This document shows positions 24,679 through 33,299 of a stretch of 64,000 bases of DNA, piece by piece. Numbering within the stretch: position 1 is the stretch's first letter; the number at the start of each line of letters is the position of its first letter. This stretch comes from Mycobacterium sp. (GTDB lineage Bacteria > Actinomycetota > Actinomycetes > Mycobacteriales > Mycobacteriaceae). The notes beneath the pieces were generated by a model. That model searched no databases. It was not told the DNA's origin and was given only the letters and a program-made list of their open reading frames with translations. The stretch lies in NCBI GenBank assembly GCA_021732005.1, contig JAKFVT010000062.1:62001-126000 (forward strand), in the 5' to 3' direction. The position numbers were made by a program, and so were the translations under genes.

Positions 24679-25847
24679 GCACCATGACCGACGACTTCGC
24701 GACGCTGTGCGCCAACGAGCCCGAGCTGGCCGCCTTGCGGGCTTCGATCCGGGCGTTCCTGGCCGCCGACCGTGACGAATTCGGTTGGCAGCCAACCGTC
24801 GACGCGTGGTTGTCGAGCTGGGACGAGGCGTTCAGCGCCCGCCTGGGCGCGGCGGGATTTCTCGGCCTGACCATTCCGCGCGAGTACGGCGGGCAGGGAC
24901 TGAGCCACCTGCATCGCTATGTGGTGACCGAAGAGCTGCTCGCCGTCGGTGCGCCGGTGGCTGCACACTGGATCGCCGACCGCCAGGTCGCACCCGGGCT
25001 GCTGGCCTACGGCTCCGAAGAGCAGCGGCAACGGCTACTGCCCAAAATTGCTGCTGGGCAATACTTCTCCGCGATCGGCATGAGCGAGCCACAGGCCGGT
25101 TCCGACCTGGCCGCGTCGGCCGCCAAGGCGACCAAGACCGACGGCGGCTGGCTGCTGTCGGGCACCAAGGTGTGGACCAGCGGAGCGCACCTGGCCCATC
25201 AGATCGTGGTGCTGGCCCGCACCAGCCCGGTCGACCCCGACCGTCGTCACGCCGGCTTCAGCCAGTTCATCGTGCCCACCGACCTACCGGGCGTGACCAT
25301 CAGTCCCATCGTGATCATGTCGGGCGAACACCATTTCAACGAGGTGACCTTCGACGAGGTGTTCATCAGCGACGACAACCTGCTCGGCGAGATCGGCAAC
25401 GGCTGGCATCAGGTCACCGCCGAGCTGTCGTTCGAACGCAGCGGCCCAGAACGCATCCTGAGCACCGCTGCGCTACTGATGGCACTGGTGCGCCTGCTGG
25501 CCGGCCAGGCCGATCTCGACGACCACGCCGCCGCGGCCGTCGGCGACCTGCTGGCCCGGGTGATCTCGTTGCGGCAGCTGTCGGTGTCGGTGGCCAGGGC
25601 GCTGGCCGCCGGGCAGTCACCGGTCAACGAGGCCGCCCTGGTCAAGGACCTGGGCACCCGCTTCGAGCAGGAATCGGTGGAGTTGGCGGCCGACCTGTTC
25701 GGCTACGCCGCGACCGACTCACCGGATCGCGACCGGGTGGCCGCGCTGCTGAATGTGGCGCGGCTGCACTCGCCGCTGTTCACCCTGCGCGGCGGAACCA
25801 ACGAGGTGCTGCGCGGTGTGGTGGCCCGCGGAATGGGGCTGAGATGA
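24675..25847 (+). CDS. Acyl-CoA dehydrogenase, first subunit of a two-gene pair (FAD/substrate type)
   Basis: 390 residues with the ordinary ACAD layout: LGLTIPREYGGQGLS, SAIGMSEPQAGSDLAASAAK, WLLSGTKVWTSGAHLAHQ, FNEVTFDEVFISDDNLLGE, and a C-terminal RGGTNEVLRGVVARG. The position that holds the catalytic Glu in YEGT-type enzymes is Gly here, as in paired ChsE-type enzymes where the base lies elsewhere. GTG start overlaps the hotdog gene. The second subunit overlaps by four bases; together an alpha2beta2 enzyme acting on a branched or ring-bearing acyl-CoA is likely. Confidence 0.85.
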   Translation: MSTMTDDFATLCANEPELAALRASIRAFLAADRDEFGWQPTVDAWLSSWDEAFSARLGAAGFLGLTIPREYGGQGLSHLHRYVVTEELLAVGAPVAAHWIADRQVAPGLLAYGSEEQRQRLLPKIAAGQYFSAIGMSEPQAGSDLAASAAKATKTDGGWLLSGTKVWTSGAHLAHQIVVLARTSPVDPDRRHAGFSQFIVPTDLPGVTISPIVIMSGEHHFNEVTFDEVFISDDNLLGEIGNGWHQVTAELSFERSGPERILSTAALLMALVRLLAGQADLDDHAAAAVGDLLARVISLRQLSVSVARALAAGQSPVNEAALVKDLGTRFEQESVELAADLFGYAATDSPDRDRVAALLNVARLHSPLFTLRGGTNEVLRGVVARGMGLR

Positions 25848-26890
25848 CGCGGGCGTTGACCGGTGGGGTCTTCGTAACCACCAGCGGCGCAGATGAATTG
25901 GCTGACCTCCGGCAGCTGGCAGAGGATATCGGGGCCCGCTCCTTCGAGGAGCGGATCGGTCGCCGCGGCCTGCCGGACGACTTGGACACCGCCGCGTGGC
26001 GGCATCTGCAGGACGCCGGGCTGACCCGCCTGACCAGTGATCCCGAATCAGGCGGTGGTCCAACGGAATCCGCGGTGGTTCTGCGGGCGCTGGCCCGGCA
26101 TGCGGTCACCGTCCCACTGGCTGAAACCGATGTGCTGGCCGCCTGGTTGGCCGCGAAGGCCGGCCTCGAAGCCCCCGACGAGGGGCCGCTGACGATCGCG
26201 ATCGGTCAGACCGGGACGACGACCATCAGCGGCGTTCCTTATGCGGGCTCCGCCGATGCGGTGGTGGTGGCCCTGCGCGATGGCGCCGCACTCGCGGTCG
26301 CGATCACCGAGCCGACGATTATTGAGACCGGGCACAACCTGGGCGGTGAACAGCGCGACACCATCGCCGTCCCGGCCGACGGGTTCGTCACCGTCGGCGG
26401 CGCCGAGGAGCTGGCGCGGCGCGGCGCCTGGGCACGATGTATCCAGGCACTCGGCGCGCTGGACGCCGCGGTCGAGTTCTCGGTGGCACACACCCGGGAG
26501 CGGGTGCAGTTCGGCCGTCCGTTGAGCGCGTTTCAGGCAGTTCAACACACGCTGGCCTCGATGGCCGGCGAGGTGGAACGGGCACGCGCGGCCACCGAGT
26601 TGGCCGTCGCCGCCGTCACTGTGCACGGATTCGACAGCGCCCAAGCCGATTACGCCGTCACCGTCGCCAAGGTGGTGTTGGGCCGGGTGGTGCCGAACGT
26701 GATCACCGCCGCCCATCAGCTGCACGGTGCCATCGGCGTGACCCTCGAGCACCGGTTGTGGCTGGCCACGATGCGTGCCCGCAGCTGGATCGACGAATTC
26801 GGTGACACCGCCTGGCATGCAAGGAAACTGGGCCGAATGGCGCTCACTTCCGGCAACGACCCTTGGGACTTCGTGGTCGGTGCGGTCTGA
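25844..26890 (+). CDS. Acyl-CoA dehydrogenase, second subunit of the pair
   Basis: 348 residues, a partly degenerate ACAD: the N-terminal half is short and lacks a clear TEPxAGSD loop, while the C-terminal helical domain is kept (RERVQFGRPLSAFQAVQHTLASMAGEVERARAATELA, then HQLHGAIGVTLEHRLWLATMRAR). This beta-type subunit lacks the EGT glutamate and would complete the FAD site of its partner. ATG start overlaps the first subunit by four bases. The stop lies one base from the end of the convergent beta-propeller gene, so there is essentially no intergenic space. Confidence 0.82.
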   Translation: MTRALTGGVFVTTSGADELADLRQLAEDIGARSFEERIGRRGLPDDLDTAAWRHLQDAGLTRLTSDPESGGGPTESAVVLRALARHAVTVPLAETDVLAAWLAAKAGLEAPDEGPLTIAIGQTGTTTISGVPYAGSADAVVVALRDGAALAVAITEPTIIETGHNLGGEQRDTIAVPADGFVTVGGAEELARRGAWARCIQALGALDAAVEFSVAHTRERVQFGRPLSAFQAVQHTLASMAGEVERARAATELAVAAVTVHGFDSAQADYAVTVAKVVLGRVVPNVITAAHQLHGAIGVTLEHRLWLATMRARSWIDEFGDTAWHARKLGRMALTSGNDPWDFVVGAV

Positions 26891-26891
26891 C

Positions 26892-28598
26892 TCAGACCGG
26901 GACCACCGTGACCGTCCCGCCGAGCAGATTCGCGACGTAGATGTAGTGCCCGTCCGGGCTGACCACGACATTGACCGGGGTATTGCCCACGGTCACCGTC
27001 TTGATCACCGTCTTCGTCGCCGTGTTGATCACCGACACCGTGTTGTCCATCTGATTGGTCACGAACGCCACGCTGCCGTCGGGGCTGAGCGCCATGCCGG
27101 TCGGATACTGCCCGACCGGGATGGTCGCCGCCGTCGTGTAGTTGGCGGTGTTGATCACCGAGACCGTATTGGCGGCAAAGTCTGCGATGTAGGCCAGGTG
27201 GCCGTCAGGGCTGAACGCGATGAACCCGGGCTCGGTGCTCAGCGGGAGGGTCTTGATCACCGTGTTGGTCGCGGTGTCGATCACGGACACGGTCTTGCCC
27301 TGCGTGCTGCCGACCCACACCCTGGTGCCGTCCGGACTCATCGCCACCCCTTGTGGACCGACCGCGGGCGCGGGCAGGGTGATCGTGGCCGTCACCTGGT
27401 TGGTGGCGGTGTTGAGCACCGACACCGTGTTCCCGGTTCCGTTGAGCCCGAAGTTCGTCACGTAAAGCTTGCCTGCCGCCGGAGTTCCGGCCGGTCCGAT
27501 CGCGGCCAGCAAGGGATCGACGCCGACGGCGATCGGCGCACCGACGGTGTTGGCGGGCACCGACACCACCGTCACCGCTCCGGTTGCATTGACCACATAG
27601 AACCGCGAACCGGACGGATCGAACACGACGCCGGCCGGTGTGCTGCCGACTCCGATGGTGGCAAGGACCTTGTTGGTCGAGGTGTTGATCAGCGACACCG
27701 TGCCGTCACCGCTGTTGGACACCACCACGCGCGTGCCGTCGGGGCTGACGGCGATACCCAGCGGGCCGGTGCCGACCGTCACGGTCTGCTTGACCAGGGC
27801 CCATGGGTTGTTGACCACACCCGTGACGGTCTGGCTGGCGCGCTGCACCCCGTTGATCGCGCTGACCTTCATCTTGATCGTCAGGCCGTCGGTGGGCGCG
27901 CCGAGGATCGTCGACGTCAACGGCGTGAAAGTGAAACTGCCATCGGGGTTTACCGTCACCTTGCCGAGCTTGGGATCGACGGTGACCTGATAAGACAACG
28001 GTGCCCCGGCCGCGTTGGTCGACACGATCCGCCCGGTGACGACGCCGGTGAGCGGATCCGGGGCGCCGAGGCTCACCGCCTGGATCTTGGGGATGCCGGC
28101 GGGGTTGACGGTGTCCTCCAGCCACCGGGCGACCGAGTACAAGCCCTGCTGCCAGAGATTGCCCGGAGCCGGGGTCGGGGTGGTCTGGTTCATGCCGCCG
28201 AGGGCGACGAGCAGCCTGACCGAACCGTCGCAGAACACCTGCAGTGGCGTCTTCACCACCTTCGAAGCTTCGACCTCGGCGGACGCGGTGGTGACCGGCG
28301 ATGTCGCCGCCGCGGGCTTGTGCACCGCCGCCACCGGATGTGGCGCCGTCGGCAGCGGTGCCTTGGTGGGCACGCGGTGCGCCGACGGCAGCGGTGCCTT
28401 GGGTCCTGCGTGCGGCGCCGCCGAACCCACGGACGTCTTCGCCGAACCGGCGGCATTCGCGTTGTCGGCGTGCGCCAGACCGGTCCCGCCGACCAGCGCC
28501 GCCGCCCCGATGCCCAGAGTCAACGCCCCGGCACCCAACCAGACCACAGGCTCACAACGTTGGGCGGCAACCCGCTTGATTTCCATGCGGTCAGTCAT
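26892..28598 (-). CDS. Exported YVTN/NHL-type beta-propeller protein with VCBS-like module
   Basis: 568 residues. Signal peptide near 18-43 (WLGAGALTLGIGAAALVGG ... LAHADN), a Pro/Ala/Lys linker to about 110, then a Pro/Ala-flanked module around QVFCDGSVRLLVALGGM, then a VCBS/cadherin-like domain (TGRIVSTNAAGAPLSYQVTVDP... TVNPDGSFTFTPLTS), and at least six YVTN blades each carrying a form of NTATNxVxxTIxVGxxPxGVAxSPDG. Similar propellers bind ligands or enzymes in envelopes; no catalytic residue is obvious. It shares the signal-linker-repeat build of the nearby PGRS-like protein. Confidence 0.85.
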   Translation of the reverse strand: MTDRMEIKRVAAQRCEPVVWLGAGALTLGIGAAALVGGTGLAHADNANAAGSAKTSVGSAAPHAGPKAPLPSAHRVPTKAPLPTAPHPVAAVHKPAAATSPVTTASAEVEASKVVKTPLQVFCDGSVRLLVALGGMNQTTPTPAPGNLWQQGLYSVARWLEDTVNPAGIPKIQAVSLGAPDPLTGVVTGRIVSTNAAGAPLSYQVTVDPKLGKVTVNPDGSFTFTPLTSTILGAPTDGLTIKMKVSAINGVQRASQTVTGVVNNPWALVKQTVTVGTGPLGIAVSPDGTRVVVSNSGDGTVSLINTSTNKVLATIGVGSTPAGVVFDPSGSRFYVVNATGAVTVVSVPANTVGAPIAVGVDPLLAAIGPAGTPAAGKLYVTNFGLNGTGNTVSVLNTATNQVTATITLPAPAVGPQGVAMSPDGTRVWVGSTQGKTVSVIDTATNTVIKTLPLSTEPGFIAFSPDGHLAYIADFAANTVSVINTANYTTAATIPVGQYPTGMALSPDGSVAFVTNQMDNTVSVINTATKTVIKTVTVGNTPVNVVVSPDGHYIYVANLLGGTVTVVPV

Positions 28599-28699
28599 AG
28601 CTCCCCCAATTCCCTACCGATCCCAACCAACCGTGGTTGGAGGCCTGGTATAGGGGAATCGTGCGACTTATTTAACGCACGCGTCAAGCACGGTAAGGC

Positions 28700-29482
28700 T
28701 CAGCTGCCCGTCCAGTTCGGGGCCCGCTTCTCGGCGAACGCGATCGCGCCCTCCTGGGCGTCCTTCGACCCGAAGACCGGCATCATGATCTTCGCCTGCT
28801 TCTTCCACTGTTCCTCGGGCGACCAGCCGCGCGACTCGGTGATGATCCGCTTGGTGGCGGCCACGGCCAGCGGGCCGTTGACAGTGATCCGCTCGGCCAG
28901 CTCGATGGCCGCGTCGAGCGCGTGCCCCGGCTCGGCCAGCGCGTTGACCAGGCCCAGTTCGTGGGCGCGCACCGCGGACAGGTTCTCGCCGGTCAGCGCC
29001 AGCTCCATCGCGATCTGATACGGGATGCGCTGCGGCAGCCGCAGCAGTCCGCCGCCACCGGCCACCAGGCCACGCTTGACCTCGGGGATGCCGAACGCCG
29101 AGTCGTTGGCCGCCACGATCAGGTCGGTGGCCAGCGCCAGCTCCGTCCCACCGGCCAGCGCGTACCCCTCGACCGCGGCGATCAGTGGCTTGAGCGGCGG
29201 GCGCTCGGTGAAGCCCAGGCCACGACCCTCGGCCACCACGTTCTCCCCGCGGGCGAACGCCTTGAGGTCCATGCCCGCGCAGAACGAACCGCCTGCTCCC
29301 GTCACGATGCCGACGGACAGGCCGGCGTCGTCGTCGAGCTCGTCCATCGCGGCGGCCAGACCATTGCTGACCGCGGCGTTCACGGCGTTCTTGGCCTTGG
29401 GCCGATTGATGGTGATGATCAGAATTCGGCCGCGGCGCTCGGTGAGGACGGCGGGCTCTTCGGTAACGGCGTTTTCAGTCAC
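28700..29482 (-). CDS. echA1: Enoyl-CoA hydratase, EchA1-like
   Basis: 260 residues, crotonase fold. The oxyanion loop VTGAGGSFCAGMDLKAFARG and the active-site loop AVEGYALAGGTELALATDLIVA (Glu) plus AFGIPEVKRGLVAGGGGLLRLPQRIP (second Glu) are all present; length matches Rv0222 (262). Hydrates 2-enoyl-CoA thioesters; some crotonases with this sequence act as isomerases. GTG start. It is divergent from the acyltransferase operon across 88 bases that contain a perfect KstR-type operator, so both directions may respond to sterol-derived ligand. Confidence 0.85.
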   Translation of the reverse strand: MTENAVTEEPAVLTERRGRILIITINRPKAKNAVNAAVSNGLAAAMDELDDDAGLSVGIVTGAGGSFCAGMDLKAFARGENVVAEGRGLGFTERPPLKPLIAAVEGYALAGGTELALATDLIVAANDSAFGIPEVKRGLVAGGGGLLRLPQRIPYQIAMELALTGENLSAVRAHELGLVNALAEPGHALDAAIELAERITVNGPLAVAATKRIITESRGWSPEEQWKKQAKIMMPVFGSKDAQEGAIAFAEKRAPNWTGS

Positions 29483-29540
29483 GTCCGGAATGGTAACTAT
29501 CGAGGTACGGCGAGCGCGGACAGCCCGGTACCATCAAAAC

Positions 29541-29554
29541 TAGAACACGTTCCA
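29541..29554. promoter_or_regulatory. KstR-type operator
   Basis: TAGAACACGTTCCA matches TNNAACNNGTTNNA at every fixed position. KstR is the TetR-type repressor of cholesterol and fatty acid degradation genes in mycobacteria. The site lies 17 bases before the acyltransferase start and 59 bases before the EchA1-like start on the other strand, so it can control both. Confidence 0.8.
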
Positions 29555-29570
29555 ATTCCTAGGAGGATGT

Positions 29571-30377
29571 GTGAGCACCGACGACGTGACACCCACGGAG
29601 ACGGCGAAGTGGGATCCGGGCCTGGTCGAGAAGACCATGGGGGTGCTGCGTCCGTTCCTCAAGCTCTACCACCGCAGCGAGGTCCGCGGTCTGGACACGT
29701 TCCCGGCCGGCGGCGCGCTGGTGGTGTCCAACCATTCCGGCGGCCTGTTCGCGATGGACGTGCCGGTCTTCGCGCTCGGCTTCTACGAGCATTTCGGCTA
29801 TGACCGTCCGGTCTACACCCTGAGCCACGACCTGGTGCTGACCGGTCCGACCGCCGGCTTCTTCAAGCGCAACGGTTTCATCCGGGCCAACCACGAGAAC
29901 GCCGACGAGGCACTGCGCTCCGGTGGCGTGGTGGTGGTGTTCCCGGGCGGCGACTACGACGTCTACCGGCCGACGCTGGCCCAGAACAAGATCGACTTCG
30001 ACGGCCGCACCGGCTACGTGAGGGCCGCGATCAACGCCGGGGTACCGATCGTGCCCTCGGTCGCGATCGGCGGCCAAGAAAGCCAGATTTTCCTCACCCG
30101 CGGGACCGGCGTTGCCAAGGCGCTACGGCTGGACAAGCTGCTGCGGGCGAAGATTCTGCCCATCTCGTTCGGCTTCCCGTTCGGGTTGAGTGCTGTCGTT
30201 CCGCTGAACGTGCCGCTGCCCACCAAGATCGTCGTCCGGGTGCTCGAGCCGATCCACATCACCGAGCAGTTCGGCGAGGACCCCGACATCCACGCCGTCG
30301 ACGCCTACGTGCGCGGCGTCATGCAACGGGCGCTGGACGAACTGGCCTCCGAACGTCGCCTTCCGGTGATCGGCTGA
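29571..30377 (+). CDS. Lysophospholipid (PlsC-like) acyltransferase with HX7D motif
   Basis: 268 residues. The catalytic motif reads SNHSGGLFAMDVPVFA: His55 and Asp63 are seven residues apart instead of the usual four, though the NH-S-G surroundings are PlsC-like. A second region VVVFPGGDYDVYRP (about 121-133) matches the EGT-type substrate pocket. GTG start preceded by a perfect AGGAGG. Predicted to acylate a lysolipid or a wax/triglyceride acceptor at the membrane. Position behind a KstR-type operator suggests use on sterol- or fatty-acid-derived acyl-CoA. Confidence 0.78.
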   Translation: MSTDDVTPTETAKWDPGLVEKTMGVLRPFLKLYHRSEVRGLDTFPAGGALVVSNHSGGLFAMDVPVFALGFYEHFGYDRPVYTLSHDLVLTGPTAGFFKRNGFIRANHENADEALRSGGVVVVFPGGDYDVYRPTLAQNKIDFDGRTGYVRAAINAGVPIVPSVAIGGQESQIFLTRGTGVAKALRLDKLLRAKILPISFGFPFGLSAVVPLNVPLPTKIVVRVLEPIHITEQFGEDPDIHAVDAYVRGVMQRALDELASERRLPVIG

Positions 30378-32014
30378 TGGACCTGCTGTCCCGGCTGACG
30401 TCCGTCGGCGACGCCGTCGTCACGCTGGCCAAGGCCGGCTTCCTGACCCCGATGCGTCCGGACCGGACGGTCGCGATGGTGAATGCCGCGCGCGCCGAGG
30501 GGTTGTCGATCGCCACCGGGTTCGCGACGGCCGCAGCCCGCCGCCCCGACAGCCCCGGCCTGGTCGACGAGCTGGGCACCCTGACCTGGCGCGAACTCGA
30601 CCAGCGGGCGCATGCCCTGGCCGCGGCGCTGCAGCAGCTGCCCGGCGGCACGCCAGAAGTGGTCGGCATCATGGCCCGCAACCACCGCGGGTTCGTCGAG
30701 TCGCTGATCGCGGCCACCCGCATCGGCGCCGACGTGCTGCTGCTCAACACCTCGTTCGCCGGCCCGGCTCTCGCCGAGGTGGTCAACCGCGAACACGCCG
30801 ACGTGGTGATCTACGACGAAGAGTTCACCGGATCGGTGGACCGGGCGCTGGCCGATCGGCCGCAAGCCACCCGCATCCTGGCTTGGACCGACGAGCCCAC
30901 AGACGCTCCCACCGTAGAGAAGCTCATCGAAAGCCACGCCGGCCAGCGGGCCACCAAAAGCGAGCGCAAGAGCAAGCTCATCCTGCTGACCTCCGGCACC
31001 ACCGGAACTCCCAAGGGCGCCAAGCACTCCGGCGGCGGGGCGAGCAATCTCATCGCGATCCTGAGCCGAACGCCTTGGCGGCTGGGCGAGACCACGGTGG
31101 TGGTCGCCCCGATGTTCCACGCCTGGGGCTTCTCGCAGCTGGTGTTCGCCTCGGCGATGGCATGCACCGTGGTGACCCGGCGCAAGTTCGACCCGGAGGC
31201 GACGCTGGCCCTCGTCGACCAATACAAAGCCACCGGACTGTGTGTGGTCCCGGTGATGTTCGACCGCATCATGGACCTTCCCGATGACGTCCGAAACCGC
31301 TACAGCGGACGCACTCTGCGGTTCGCGGCCTGCTCGGGATCACGGATGCGGCCCGACGTCGTCACCAAGTTCATGGACGAGTTCGGCGACGTCATCTACA
31401 ACAACTACAACGCCACCGAAGCGGGCATGATCGCCACCGCGACCCCGACCGATCTGCGGGCCGCACCCGATACGGCGGGAAAGCCGGCCGTGGGTACCGA
31501 GATCCGGATCTACGACGACGAGTTCAACACAGTTCCCACTGGCGAGGTCGGGCGGATCTTCGTGAAGAACTCCACCCAGTTCGACGGCTACACCTCATCT
31601 GGTCCGGGGGGCAGTACCAAGGACTTTCACGACGGCTTCATGTCGTCGGGCGACATCGGGCGCCTCGACGACGCGGGCCGGCTGTTCGTGGTGGGCCGCG
31701 ACGACGAGATGATCGTCTCGGGCGGTGAGAACGTGTACCCGATCGAGGTGGAGAAGACGTTGGCCGCGCACGCGGAGGTGGCCGAAGCCACCGTACTGGG
31801 TGTCGACGACGAACAGTTCGGCCAGCGGCTGGTGGCGTTCGTGGTGCTCACCGAGGGCGCGACCGCGAACCCTGACGACCTGAAGGCGCATGTCCGGGAC
31901 AACTTGGCCAACTACAAGGTTCCGCGGGAGATCACCATCCTGAGCGAACTGCCACGCGGAAGCACTGGCAAAATCCTGCGTAATGAACTCATCGCTCACA
32001 CGGCTGACGGCTGA
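30377..32014 (+). CDS. Long-chain fatty-acid--CoA ligase (FadD family)
   Basis: 545 residues. Phosphate-binding loop LLTSGTTGTPKGAKHSG near 208-225, the YNNYNATEAGM A5 motif, and the C-terminal SGDIGRLDDAGRLFVVGRDDEMIVSGGENVYPIEVE hinge region with a catalytic Lys in STGKILRNEL. Activates fatty acids as acyl-AMP then acyl-CoA. Its ATG is one base past the acyltransferase stop, so the pair is translationally linked; the pair may supply and then use the same acyl-CoA. Overall closest in style to FadD12-type ligases (recall only). Confidence 0.85.
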   Translation: MDLLSRLTSVGDAVVTLAKAGFLTPMRPDRTVAMVNAARAEGLSIATGFATAAARRPDSPGLVDELGTLTWRELDQRAHALAAALQQLPGGTPEVVGIMARNHRGFVESLIAATRIGADVLLLNTSFAGPALAEVVNREHADVVIYDEEFTGSVDRALADRPQATRILAWTDEPTDAPTVEKLIESHAGQRATKSERKSKLILLTSGTTGTPKGAKHSGGGASNLIAILSRTPWRLGETTVVVAPMFHAWGFSQLVFASAMACTVVTRRKFDPEATLALVDQYKATGLCVVPVMFDRIMDLPDDVRNRYSGRTLRFAACSGSRMRPDVVTKFMDEFGDVIYNNYNATEAGMIATATPTDLRAAPDTAGKPAVGTEIRIYDDEFNTVPTGEVGRIFVKNSTQFDGYTSSGPGGSTKDFHDGFMSSGDIGRLDDAGRLFVVGRDDEMIVSGGENVYPIEVEKTLAAHAEVAEATVLGVDDEQFGQRLVAFVVLTEGATANPDDLKAHVRDNLANYKVPREITILSELPRGSTGKILRNELIAHTADG

Positions 32015-33299
32015 GCTGCGGCGCCCGCGCCCCCTGGGTCGCGCGATCGTCGAAGTGGCCAATGCCGCCAACGGATTTCGCCCACTCGGGCGCCAGGGCT
32101 ACAAGACGCTGGCGGTCTTCTCGTTCGGCTGGCCCACCTCGGAAGTGCCGATGCTCTATCTGGGTGGCTCCGTTCTCGACGCGGCGCGGCGCGGAATACG
32201 CGGCGACTTCCGCGGCCGGCGGGGTGCCGCCGCCCTTGCGCTGACGGCCGCGTCGTGGCTGTTCCTGCTGGCGATCCAGCGCCGCAACATGACCACACCA
32301 CGACCGGTGTTGCGTGACGCGCTCGTCGAGGGACTCGGCGCGGACTTCACCGACATTCTGGAAACCTTGCCGGGCACACCGTCCCCGTCGGGGCGGCCCA
32401 CGGGCTTTTTTCCCGTCGCTTCGCTCGCCCCGGCGTGGCGGACCACCTGGTCGCGGCGACGCTTCGTCGATAAGACGAGCACGATCAGCTACGGGCCGCA
32501 CGGCCGCGCCAATCTGGCGGACGTGTGGCGCCGCCGCGACCTGCCCCGCGAGGGTAAGGCGCCGGTGCTGCTCGAGGTTCCCGGCGGCGCGTGGGCGATC
32601 GGCTGGCGCCGTCCGCAGGCCTACCCGTTGATGAGCCACCTCGCCGACCGCGGCTGGATCTGTGTGGCGATGAACTACCGGGTCAGCCCGGCACACACCT
32701 GGCCGGACCACATCGTCGACGTCAAGCGTGCGCTGGCGTGGATCAAAGAGAACATCGCCGACTACGGCGGCGACCCCAATTTCGTTGCCATCACCGGTGG
32801 TTCGGCCGGCGGGCATCTGGCGGCGCTGGCGGCCCTGACTCCCAACGACCCGGAATACCAGCCGGGGTTCACCGACGCCGACACCTCGGTGGTGGCCGCG
32901 GTCCCGGTGTACGGCCGCTACGACTGGTACACCACGCACGGCAACGGCCGCCGCGAGTTCATCGGCTACCTCGAGCGTCTCGTCGTCAAGCGGCAGTTCA
33001 GCAGGTTCCGTGAGATCTACACCGCCGCATCACCGATCCGCCGGTTGCGTGCGGACGCACCGCCGTTCTTCGTCTTGCACGGCGAGCACGACTCGGTGAT
33101 CCCGGTCGACGAGGCGCGGGATTTCGTGGGCGAATTCCGCAAGGTGTCGGAAGCGCCGGTGCTCTACGCCGAATTACCGGGCGCGCAACACGCTTTCGAC
33201 ATCTTCTCCTCGCCGCGGGCGCATCAGTCCGCCGAAGCGGTCGGACAGTTCCTGTCGTGGGTATACGCGAAGTGGATGACCAAGGGGGAGCATGCGTAA
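31983..33299 (+). CDS. Alpha/beta-hydrolase, LipC-like esterase (first copy)
   Basis: 438 residues. N-terminal 165 residues form an extension with hydrophobic helices, then an alpha/beta hydrolase domain: oxyanion PGGAW at about 200-204 (instead of HGGG), nucleophile ITGGSAGGHLAAL with Ser near 274, acidic residue in LHGEHDSVIPVDEA and His in GAQHAFDIF. This build is that of LipC (Rv0220, 403 residues). Hydrolyses short to medium acyl esters. It overlaps the FadD stop by 32 bases. A second copy of the same architecture lies at 35706-36902 on the other strand. Confidence 0.82.
   Translation: MNSSLTRLTAELRRPRPLGRAIVEVANAANGFRPLGRQGYKTLAVFSFGWPTSEVPMLYLGGSVLDAARRGIRGDFRGRRGAAALALTAASWLFLLAIQRRNMTTPRPVLRDALVEGLGADFTDILETLPGTPSPSGRPTGFFPVASLAPAWRTTWSRRRFVDKTSTISYGPHGRANLADVWRRRDLPREGKAPVLLEVPGGAWAIGWRRPQAYPLMSHLADRGWICVAMNYRVSPAHTWPDHIVDVKRALAWIKENIADYGGDPNFVAITGGSAGGHLAALAALTPNDPEYQPGFTDADTSVVAAVPVYGRYDWYTTHGNGRREFIGYLERLVVKRQFSRFREIYTAASPIRRLRADAPPFFVLHGEHDSVIPVDEARDFVGEFRKVSEAPVLYAELPGAQHAFDIFSSPRAHQSAEAVGQFLSWVYAKWMTKGEHA

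Noticed and set aside
26775..29018. Long plus-strand frame over the propeller gene
   Set aside because: Antisense to a protein with signal peptide and YVTN repeats; begins inside the dehydrogenase gene in another frame.
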